Below are positions 57,748 to 64,000 of a DNA stretch of 64,000 bases, one piece after another. The DNA lies in assembly GCA_017439305.1 (NCBI GenBank), contig JAFSJK010000006.1, positions 85,554 to 149,553 of the forward strand, read 5' to 3'. Under the pieces are notes generated by a model, which had not been told where the DNA came from, searched no databases, and saw nothing but the letters and a program-made list of their open reading frames with translations. The stretch comes from Bacteroidales bacterium. Lineage in GTDB: Bacteria > Bacteroidota > Bacteroidia > Bacteroidales > UBA932. The stretch's first letter is position 1. Each line of letters starts with the position of its first letter. A program made the translations under genes and the position numbers.

Positions 57748-58272
57748 CTACATGAAATAGGGACTCTCACTATTGGAGATCTTAATGCAGGGAGCGTTCG
57801 TCTTGATTTTTCCGTTCTCGACACCCTCCTGGTCATCAAAGAAGAAATAGAGGCCCTCCAGACTGACGTAGAAGACCGGACCGATTTCCTCGCCGAAGTC
57901 CAACTTCCCCCTCTTTCCGCCCTTGTCCAGGATCTCCTGGCAGGTCGATCCGACATGCAGGCCTTCCTTGGTCTTGGGATAAGAAGATTCCAGGATGAAA
58001 TAAACCAGCGTTTCGTACCGGTCGGAATCCTCATCCTCTCCCAGGAAGGAGGCCATGGAATCTCCGTTCTCATTTTCGCAAATGACCCAGAAATAATAGT
58101 CAGGGAGCGGAGATTTCTGCGTGTAAAAATGAGGAATGGATGCCGGGACCTTCTCCAGTTGCATCCCCACCTTGACGGGGCCGACCCCATCCTTGGAGAC
58201 AATGACGTCCTGTGCGTGACAGGATAATCCTGTCACGCAGAAAACGGCCAGAAAAAGCAAAAATCTTTTCAT
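57748..58272 (-). CDS. Small secreted protein of unknown function
   Basis: This 174-residue protein starts at ATG 58272 (ATG 58278 is alternative). It has a signal peptide (MKRFLLFLAVFCVTGLSCHAQ), then DVIVSKDGVGPVKVGMQLEKVPASIPHFYT, which recurs loosely as GLHVGSTCQEILDKGGK, followed by an acidic region and VSLEGLYFFFDDQ. The two GxxVGM/HVGS segments look like a duplicated small domain. I do not recognise the family. It follows the GH36 gene by 17 nt and is likely cotranscribed. Confidence 0.7.
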   Translation of the reverse strand: MKRFLLFLAVFCVTGLSCHAQDVIVSKDGVGPVKVGMQLEKVPASIPHFYTQKSPLPDYYFWVICENENGDSMASFLGEDEDSDRYETLVYFILESSYPKTKEGLHVGSTCQEILDKGGKRGKLDFGEEIGPVFYVSLEGLYFFFDDQEGVENGKIKTNAPCIKISNSESPYFM

Positions 58273-58289
58273 TTCCATATTTTTTGATG

Positions 58290-60539
58290 TTATTCAGTTT
58301 CCAGATAGAACACCGCGCTGGAGAAGGTCTGGAGAAGGAGCGGATTGAAACCGCCGTTCATCAGGAAATCGCCGGCATGCGTCTTTCCGGAGCCCCACCA
58401 GCAGGAGCGGTTTACGTTGAGCTCCGTCACCTTGTATTTCCGGGCCGGATCCAAACCGTCCATCCGGAAAGGATGGCCGCCGATAGCGCGGTTCTGATAC
58501 TTGGTGCAGTAGGTGAAGACAACCGCACGGGACTGATCCTGAGATACATACATCAGCGCATAGTAGTCCCCGTCATAAGGTGAGGCCAGGCGGTACACAT
58601 CCCCGGTGAACACCAGGTCGCGGTACTGCTTGTAGGACTTGATGCAACGGTCGGCCAGAGCGCGTTCCTGTTCCGTGAGATTCTTGGGCTGCAGCTCCAT
58701 TCCGAGACGGCCGGAACAGGCGATGTCGAACCTGAACTTCAGCGGCGTCACATTCCCGGTCTGATGGTTCGGGACGGCAGACACGTGGGAGGCCATCACG
58801 CAGGCGGGATAGATCAGGTTCGTCGCATACTGGATGTACACGCGGGTCAGGGCATCCGTATTGTCGCTGGTCCAGATCTCATTGAAATACTTCAGGGCGC
58901 CGTAATCCACCCGTCCGCCACCGGAGGAGCAGCACTGGACGATGGTATCGGGATACTTCGCCCGCAGGCGCCGCATCACATTGTAGATGCCCTGGGCATA
59001 CTCCACATAGAAACGGTCCTGGTCGCCGCCCAGGTATTCACTGCCGAAATCGGAGACGATGCGGTTGCAGTCCCATTTGATATAGTCGATGTTCGGAGCC
59101 AGTTGCATCGTATTGTCAAAAATGCCGTACACGAAGTCCTGCACCGCCGGATTGCTCATGTCCAGCACCCACTGGTTGCGGCTCTGGAGCATCTCGCGGC
59201 CCGGGCTCTGGACCACCCATTCGGGGTGGGCATGGGCCAGATTGCTCTTCGGATTGACCATTTCCGGCTCGATCCAAATACCGAACTTCAGTCCCTTGTC
59301 GTGGGCATAAGACGCCACATAATCAATGCCTTCCGGGAGTTTGGCGGTATTCACCTCCCAGTCGCCCAGACCGGCATCATCGTTATTGCGGGGATAATCT
59401 TTCGCGAACCATCCGTCGTCCAGGACGAACATTTCCAGTCCCATCGAGGCGGCATCGTCGATCATCCTGAGCAGGGTCTCGGTCGTGAAGGTGAAATAAG
59501 CGCCTTCCCAGCTGTTCAGGAGCGTCGGATTGATCTGGCCGCCTCCGTAAACACCGTAATTCCGGGCCCAGGCATGCAGGTTGCGGGAAGCCTGGCCTGC
59601 TCCCCTTCCGGAGAAAGTGTAGATGAAATCAGGGGTGGTGAAGGTTTGTCCGGCCGGAAGCGTATAGGCCGATGCAAACGGGCTGATGCCGGCCAGGATG
59701 TTCAGCCGGTTGGACTCGTCCATCTCGAAAGACAGGCGGAAATTGCCGCTCCAAGCCAGGGCGCCGGCCACCACCTCGCCCGTATTCTCCTGCAGCCGGT
59801 CGGTATTCAGGCTGACCAGGAAGGAAGGGTTGTTGCACTGGGTAGCCTGCGTACCGCGCCGGGATTCAATCACCTTTGTATCGTGGGTAAGCACTTCCCC
59901 GTCCATCTGCATCTCATCGGCCCAGCCGCCATGGAAATGGGTCAGATAGAACTTGTCGGCATCCAGGTACAGGGAACCCGAGGCGTAATTCAGAAGTTCG
60001 ACCGGCTTTTTGGCGCCATTCAGGATCTCCGTATGCGCGCAGATGACATCTTCCTTCTGGTAGGCGTCATACACGAGTTTGACTTCCAGGAGGGTGACGT
60101 AGTCCTTCAGCGTCACGGCCGTCGTGACGACGTTTCCATTCCGGCGGACGTCGTGTCCGGTATAGTACAGCTGGGTATTGTGATACCCGTCGGCATATTT
60201 CACATGCAGGGCCGGCTCGCCGACATATCGGCCGCCAGTGGTCGGATAGGCCATCGGGCCGCTGCCGTTGTCGTTGGAACGCAAGGTCCGGAAATCCAGG
60301 AAAGCCTGGGGATTGACAATCCGCGTTCCATAATGGAGCGTCTGGAGGACACCGTTCTCCTGGACCATCAGGACCAGTTGCGTATGCTCCGTTTCCACGG
60401 GGATGACCGTCTTCTGCACCTTCGGGATATCGACGGTGACATGGTCATAGGCTTTCTTCTTTTCTTTCCGGGCCGATGCGGCCGGAGCGGCCACCGCCAG
60501 GACGAGGGCGGCGAGGGCAAAGGATTTCAGTAGTTTCAT
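58290..60539 (-). CDS. GH36-family alpha-galactosidase
   Basis: This 749-residue exported enzyme starts at ATG 60539 with a signal peptide (MKLLKSFALAALVLAVAAPAASA). An N-terminal beta-sandwich (about 30-300) is followed by the TIM barrel: FVLDDGWFAKDYPRNNDDAGLGDWEV, KFGIWIEPEMVNPKS, the nucleophile Asp in DYIKWDCNRIVSD, CSSGGGRVDYG, and the acid/base Asp in IWTSDNTDALTR. It releases alpha-galactose from raffinose-type sugars or galactomannan. It lies 16 nt after the S46 peptidase gene, outside any SusC/SusD locus. Confidence 0.95.
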   Translation of the reverse strand: MKLLKSFALAALVLAVAAPAASARKEKKKAYDHVTVDIPKVQKTVIPVETEHTQLVLMVQENGVLQTLHYGTRIVNPQAFLDFRTLRSNDNGSGPMAYPTTGGRYVGEPALHVKYADGYHNTQLYYTGHDVRRNGNVVTTAVTLKDYVTLLEVKLVYDAYQKEDVICAHTEILNGAKKPVELLNYASGSLYLDADKFYLTHFHGGWADEMQMDGEVLTHDTKVIESRRGTQATQCNNPSFLVSLNTDRLQENTGEVVAGALAWSGNFRLSFEMDESNRLNILAGISPFASAYTLPAGQTFTTPDFIYTFSGRGAGQASRNLHAWARNYGVYGGGQINPTLLNSWEGAYFTFTTETLLRMIDDAASMGLEMFVLDDGWFAKDYPRNNDDAGLGDWEVNTAKLPEGIDYVASYAHDKGLKFGIWIEPEMVNPKSNLAHAHPEWVVQSPGREMLQSRNQWVLDMSNPAVQDFVYGIFDNTMQLAPNIDYIKWDCNRIVSDFGSEYLGGDQDRFYVEYAQGIYNVMRRLRAKYPDTIVQCCSSGGGRVDYGALKYFNEIWTSDNTDALTRVYIQYATNLIYPACVMASHVSAVPNHQTGNVTPLKFRFDIACSGRLGMELQPKNLTEQERALADRCIKSYKQYRDLVFTGDVYRLASPYDGDYYALMYVSQDQSRAVVFTYCTKYQNRAIGGHPFRMDGLDPARKYKVTELNVNRSCWWGSGKTHAGDFLMNGGFNPLLLQTFSSAVFYLETE

Positions 60540-60555
60540 ATCGGTCATTCTGTTA

Positions 60556-62625
60556 TTAATCCACAAAAGACATTTCGTCGAACAGGTAGGACGCATGTCC
60601 GATCTGGTCCACGACGAAAAGCAAATACCTGATATCCAGCGAGATATTCCGGCAAATCGCAGGGTCGTAGGCGATGTCCGACATCGTCCCCTCCCACACC
60701 CGGTCGAAGTTGATGCCGATGAGGTTGCCGTCGGCGTTGATGACCGGACTGCCTGAATTGCCGCCGGTGGTATGGTTCGTCGCCAGGAAGCAGACCGGCT
60801 GGTCGTCGTGGCCGCCTTCGGCGTATACATCTCTCAGCACCTGCGGAATATTGTAGTCGAAGATATCGGGGTTGTCCTTCTCAATGATCCCCTTAAGGGT
60901 GGAGACGGGCCGATAATAGGCAGCGTCATAGGGTTCATAGCCAGCGACTTGGCCATAGGCGACACGAAGCGTGAGGTTCGCGTCGGGGTAGAAGGTGCGA
61001 TCCTTCTCGAACTCCATCTGCCCCTGCATGTAAAGGCGGTTGGCTACCCGAAGCTCCGCAGCGGTTGCCCGAATCACGGGAGCCAGGTCCTCACTGTACC
61101 ATTGGGCAAAGGAGGCCGCCGCCAAACAGGCCGGATCCTGGTCAACTTTACCCAGATCATCAGTCGTCAAGGCTTCGACCTTCGCGCGGTCCGTGAAAAG
61201 GGAATGGCTATACAGATAGTCCTTGCAGGCTTCCACGCTCCCGAAAGCCGCGAGCTGTTCCTTGAACCAGACCGGTTTGAAATGATCGGGCACATGCTGA
61301 TCGAAGGAAGTCATCATCGCCACGAAAATTTCTTCGTCGATGGGCTGGTAGTAATCCTTGAAGAAGCTGTCAATCAAGTCGTTGGTGCTAGTTCCAGCGC
61401 GCAGCCGGGTCTGGATGGCCGAAGCGAACTGCAGCAGTTCGACGGCACGGGCGGTCTCGTTGTAGTACTCATAGGCCAGATAGGTTGGATTGCGGCGGGC
61501 ATAGATTTCACCCAACTGCTCGACCACCCCCTCATAACGGGTGCCCTTCGCCCATTCCTTGAAACGCTGCTCGTAAGCCTGCTTCTTCGCGACCGTCTGC
61601 ATCCGGCGGATTCCCTTCTCCTCTCCCTGCCATTTCTTCCAGGCGTTGGAGACATTGGCATTCTTGGAAGAGTACTGGATCCGGACGGCCTGCGACTGGC
61701 TCATATACTTCTTCTGGATGTCCAGACGCTGGGTGCGGAGCGCGATCTTCTGCGGGTCGGAAACCTCGGAAACATACCGGACCTGGTCGGACATTACGTA
61801 CTCCTGCGTACTGCCCGGGCAGCCGTAAACGAAAGTGAAATCGCCCTCCTGAACCCCTGCACGGGAGATTTTGAAGAATTTCTTAGGCCGATAAGGGACA
61901 TTGTCCGGACTATAGTCGGCCGGATTGTTGTTCTTGTCGGCATATACCCGGAACATGGAAAAGTCGCCGGTATGACGCGGCCACATCCAGTTGTCAGTAT
62001 CCCCGCCGAACTTGCCGATGGAAGACGGCGGAGCACCTACCAGCCTCACATCCCGGAATACCTTGAAAACGAACAGGTAATACTGGTTTCCGTAGAAGAG
62101 GGCTTCGACTTGGGCCGTCAATCCCCTGGACGGATCGGACGCCTCATTGGCCAGACGCGTAGAATTGACCCGCACCACGGAATCCCGCTGTGCCTCGCCC
62201 ATGCCTTCCCGGTACCCTTTCAGCACCAGGTCCGTCACCTCGTCCATCCGTTCCAAGAAGCTGACAGTCAGTCCCTTATTGGGCAGTTCGCCGTTCCGGT
62301 CCATCGCCCAGAACCCGTCCTTCAGGTAATCGTGCTCCACGCTGCTGTGCCGCTGGATATAGCTGTATCCGCAGTGGTGGTTCGTCAGGAGCAGGCCCTC
62401 GTCGGATACAAGTTCCCCCGTACAACCGCTACCGAACAACACAACGGCATCCTTCAGCGATGCCTGGTTCACACTATATACATCTTCGGCCGTGAGCCTG
62501 AAACCCTTGGCCTGCATGTCGCCAATCCGCTGGGAAATCAGGGACGGGAGCCACATTCCCTCATCGGCCATGGCCGTCAGGGAGAAAGCAAGCAGCGTCC
62601 CCAGGAATAATACGGTCTTTCTCAT
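60556..62625 (-). CDS. S46-family dipeptidyl-peptidase, DPP11 type (Asp/Glu-specific)
   Basis: This 689-residue periplasmic exopeptidase starts at ATG 62625 with a signal peptide (MRKTVLFLGTLLAFSLTAMA). The serine triad is visible: His in GLLLTNHHCGYSYIQ, Asp in GGDTDNWMWPRHTGDFSMFRVY, Ser in TTGGNSGSPVINADG. Eighteen residues after the catalytic Ser the sequence reads INFDRVWEGTMSD. An Arg at that point marks DPP11, which removes dipeptides with acidic P1 residues, while DPP7 has Gly. Such enzymes feed amino-acid use from proteins. A full promoter precedes it. Confidence 0.94.
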   Translation of the reverse strand: MRKTVLFLGTLLAFSLTAMADEGMWLPSLISQRIGDMQAKGFRLTAEDVYSVNQASLKDAVVLFGSGCTGELVSDEGLLLTNHHCGYSYIQRHSSVEHDYLKDGFWAMDRNGELPNKGLTVSFLERMDEVTDLVLKGYREGMGEAQRDSVVRVNSTRLANEASDPSRGLTAQVEALFYGNQYYLFVFKVFRDVRLVGAPPSSIGKFGGDTDNWMWPRHTGDFSMFRVYADKNNNPADYSPDNVPYRPKKFFKISRAGVQEGDFTFVYGCPGSTQEYVMSDQVRYVSEVSDPQKIALRTQRLDIQKKYMSQSQAVRIQYSSKNANVSNAWKKWQGEEKGIRRMQTVAKKQAYEQRFKEWAKGTRYEGVVEQLGEIYARRNPTYLAYEYYNETARAVELLQFASAIQTRLRAGTSTNDLIDSFFKDYYQPIDEEIFVAMMTSFDQHVPDHFKPVWFKEQLAAFGSVEACKDYLYSHSLFTDRAKVEALTTDDLGKVDQDPACLAAASFAQWYSEDLAPVIRATAAELRVANRLYMQGQMEFEKDRTFYPDANLTLRVAYGQVAGYEPYDAAYYRPVSTLKGIIEKDNPDIFDYNIPQVLRDVYAEGGHDDQPVCFLATNHTTGGNSGSPVINADGNLIGINFDRVWEGTMSDIAYDPAICRNISLDIRYLLFVVDQIGHASYLFDEMSFVD

Positions 62626-62648
62626 AGAAACTCGGTTACTCGTTTTCA

Positions 62649-62679
62649 CAAAAATACGTATTTCCAAGGGACTTTCAAA
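62649..62679 (-). promoter_or_regulatory. Promoter of the S46-GH36 operon
   Basis: On the minus strand TTTG (62679-62676) and TATTTTTG (62656-62649) are separated by 19 nt; the ATG is 23 nt after the -7 box. Confidence 0.75.
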
Positions 62680-62706
62680 GGAGATTTTTGTTCGGAGGGG
62701 ATGGGG

Positions 62707-63357
62707 CTATTCCGGATGAAGATACCCGTACCGAACGAGGTCATCGCGACATTCTACCGGAGCGGTGTAACCATCGGCAATGACAAAGAGATTGTCCGCC
62801 ACCTTCGAGATGGCCTCGTAATTATGGTCCGTGACGATAATGCCTTTCTCGCGTCTTTTCTCCCGGATCAGCCGCTGGACCGCTTCGATATGGACGGGGT
62901 CGATCTGGGAGAAGGGTTCGTCCAGGATGCAGAAATCCCCTTCCATCATCAGCACCAGATACAGTTCAACCAACCGGGCCTCGCCGCCGGACAACTCCCA
63001 CAGTTGCGAATGATAATAGCGCGTGTATTTCGGAAACTGCAGGGCGAAAGACCAATAATCGACCCGGTACAACTCAAACGCCCGCTTGAGCGTCATAAAG
63101 CCCGGGATCATCTTATCCTGCGGTAAGTACTTGATTCTTTGGCCAATGCGATTCAATTTGATAGGTTCTCCGTCGATATTGACCACTACATACTCCACCT
63201 TCAGCCCGCCCATCAGCGCACGGAACATACACGACTTCCCTGCCCCGTTCCGGCCAAGCAGTCCCGTGACCATCCCTGTCTGCGAAGTGATATATCCCCC
63301 GCTCAGCACGGTCTTCTCCCCGAACCGGACAACGACACTGTCAACGACGAGTTTCAT
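62707..63357 (-). CDS. ABC transporter ATP-binding protein
   Basis: This 216-residue ATPase has Walker A LLGRNGAGKSCMFRAL (about 33-48), Q-loop YLPQDKMIPG, signature LWELSGGEARLVEL, Walker B FCILDEPFSQID and H-loop VTDHNYEAIS. It is compact and resembles LptB-like or single-ATPase exporters. The partner permease is not clear; the small membrane protein overlapping its start by 4 nt has too few helices to be a full permease. The transported substrate is unknown. Confidence 0.93.
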   Translation of the reverse strand: MKLVVDSVVVRFGEKTVLSGGYITSQTGMVTGLLGRNGAGKSCMFRALMGGLKVEYVVVNIDGEPIKLNRIGQRIKYLPQDKMIPGFMTLKRAFELYRVDYWSFALQFPKYTRYYHSQLWELSGGEARLVELYLVLMMEGDFCILDEPFSQIDPVHIEAVQRLIREKRREKGIIVTDHNYEAISKVADNLFVIADGYTAPVECRDDLVRYGYLHPE

Positions 63358-63671
63358 CTTAAAACCATTATGACAGTGATAAGGACAGCCAGCGCCAGGA
63401 AATCCATCACCAGCACCGCCGTCAGCATTCCTTTCCTGGTCAATCCGAGATTGACATAGAAAAACACCGCATCCCGCTTTTCAAACTGCTTCCGCAGATA
63501 CAGCGCCAGCATCGTGAACACCCCTTTGATCAGGAAAGCATACATCACCCCCGCATACGAAAACGCCGTCGCAAGAAGAGAAGCGCACACAACATTGAAA
63601 AGGCCGCCCAACACGAGCAGCCCCTCCCCATACTCTGCCGCCAGCAGCATCTTCTCCATCCTCGAACGCAT
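63354..63671 (-). CDS. Small membrane protein upstream of the ABC ATPase
   Basis: This 105-residue protein starts at ATG 63671, behind a purine-rich AAGGGGGGAGGT; the frame stays open to 63806 but that stretch looks non-coding. Three hydrophobic segments are visible, at about 15-35 (GEGLLVLGGLFNVVCASLLATAF), 38-55 and 80-103 (LTAVLVMDFLALAVLITVIMVL). A basic loop RKQFEKRDAV lies between. No family is recognised. The 4-nt overlap with the ATPase gene suggests joint function. Confidence 0.65.
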   Translation of the reverse strand: MRSRMEKMLLAAEYGEGLLVLGGLFNVVCASLLATAFSYAGVMYAFLIKGVFTMLALYLRKQFEKRDAVFFYVNLGLTRKGMLTAVLVMDFLALAVLITVIMVLR

Positions 63672-63758
63672 ACCTCCCCCCTTTGCAAATACCATTCCCG
63701 CAGCTCCACCACCCGCAACGACTACAACGTCAAGGAACGCTTCTGACCCGGATACCCA

Positions 63759-63793
63759 ATAATTGTGCAGGAGCCCCGCTTTCACACAATTAT
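63759..63793. repeat. Inverted repeat (9-bp arms)
   Basis: Arms ATAATTGTG (63759-63767) and CACAATTAT (63785-63793) pair perfectly with a 17-nt loop. It is the first of two hairpins in this intergenic stretch. Confidence 0.6.
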
Positions 63794-63808
63794 CGGCCAA
63801 AAACAATG

Positions 63809-63845
63809 AAAACTGTGCGGAACAGGCCGTTCCACACAGTTTTTT
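63809..63845. terminator. Bidirectional terminator-like hairpin
   Basis: A 15-bp stem with one C-A mismatch (63809-63823 with 63829-63843) and a 5-nt loop ends in T-runs on the plus strand, and in TTTT on the minus strand. It could terminate a transcript entering from beyond 64000 or a short plus-strand RNA. Confidence 0.65.
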
Positions 63846-63848
63846 GTC

Positions 63849-64000
63849 GGACGAATTGGATCAGAGCGAGATGTCCGGGACGGTCCTGCTCCATACGTCT
63901 TTCTGCCGCTACGCCCTGTCGGGAAGTCGCTTGACGTCGCAACTCCTCCTTTTCCGGGCAAGCCCGGAACGTCGTCGAACAAGCTCCGTCACCCCCCGGG
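63849..64000. other. Window-edge region without a recognised gene
   Basis: These 152 bases carry no frame with family signal or good codon use. Minus-strand frames are Arg/Ser/Pro-rich and stop-interrupted. A short repeat CCGGGC/GCCCGG lies near 63957-63968. It could be the end of a structured RNA or of a gene beyond the edge. Confidence 0.35.

Noticed and set aside
60772-62610. A 612-codon plus-strand frame opposite the S46 peptidase
   Set aside because: Antisense shadow; the opposite strand has a full catalytic triad and signal peptide.
63672-63806. Upstream extension of the small membrane protein to 63806
   Set aside because: The added residues include a low-complexity Gly/Val stretch and overlap the inverted repeat at 63759-63793; a purine-rich stretch sits before ATG 63671.
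63782-63982. A short minus-strand frame at the window end
   Set aside because: It reads through the bidirectional hairpin, is Ser/Arg/Pro/Thr-rich and shows no family similarity.

Overview
This 64 kb window is chromosomal DNA from a high-GC member of the Bacteroidales (phylum Bacteroidota), probably an uncultured gut lineage. The main signs are: recurrent promoters with the phylum's -7 box TAnnTTTG, often with TTG/TTTG 18-20 nt upstream; NigD-like, SUMF1, DUF5683 and S46 peptidase families; a TonB-dependent receptor; parA-parB followed by a DUF5683 gene; and a short-LID adenylate kinase. I see no insertion sequence, prophage, CRISPR array or rRNA. No gap between genes exceeds about 200 bases.

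Layout. 1-2347 (minus): a GH106-like truncated lipoprotein, trmO, a PrsW-type protease and the edge of a secreted protein. 2438-3836 (plus): gpmA and a membrane-anchored alpha/beta-hydrolase-like protein without its nucleophile. 3830-8610 (minus): a SEC-C protein, a NigD-like lipoprotein, an ECF sigma factor, an anti-sigma factor fused to an outer-membrane beta-barrel, and a YqiA-type hydrolase. 8624-15139 (minus): an arginase-family protein, a double-SUMF1 lipoprotein and the glycine cleavage genes gcvT-gcvH-gcvPA-gcvPB, closed by a terminator. 15321-15902 (minus): a uracil-DNA-glycosylase-family protein. 15950-23028 (plus): the complete histidine operon hisG-D-C-B-H-A-F-IE, preceded by a 17-residue leader peptide with four consecutive His codons and an attenuator. 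23083-26049 (plus): threonine aldolase, tRNA-Phe, a deoxyribosyltransferase-like protein, a nucleosidase and an AlkD-like protein. 26033-26947 (minus): an endonuclease/exonuclease/phosphatase lipoprotein. 27029-33348 (plus): priA, parA, parB, a DUF5683 protein and an MltD-like transglycosylase. 33345-37353: a helix-hairpin-helix/barrel protein (minus), hpt-adk (plus) and an AI-2E-family permease (minus). 37438-45139 (plus): NfeD-like protein, flotillin and a small HTH protein, then a His/Cys-rich membrane protein with a TonB receptor, then an M16 peptidase.

45136-57729 holds the main biosynthetic locus. A ten-gene minus-strand operon and a divergent three-gene plus-strand operon flank lysC-lysA. 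Together they encode three full-length ketosynthases, two half-length ketosynthase-like proteins, two acyl carrier proteins, a dehydratase-fold protein, a ketoreductase, an FAD oxidoreductase, a methyltransferase, a lipid-A-type acyltransferase and an esterase. This is the toolkit of aryl-polyene/flexirubin-type lipid pathways, but no aromatic starter enzymes are visible. The window ends (minus strand) with a DPP11-type S46 peptidase, a GH36 alpha-galactosidase, a small secreted protein, an ABC ATPase with a membrane partner, and a structured intergenic stretch.

The strongest candidates for a second look are the histidine attenuator, the NigD/ECF-sigma/dual-membrane anti-sigma cassette, the split polyene-like cluster, and the His/Cys-rich protein paired with the TonB receptor.
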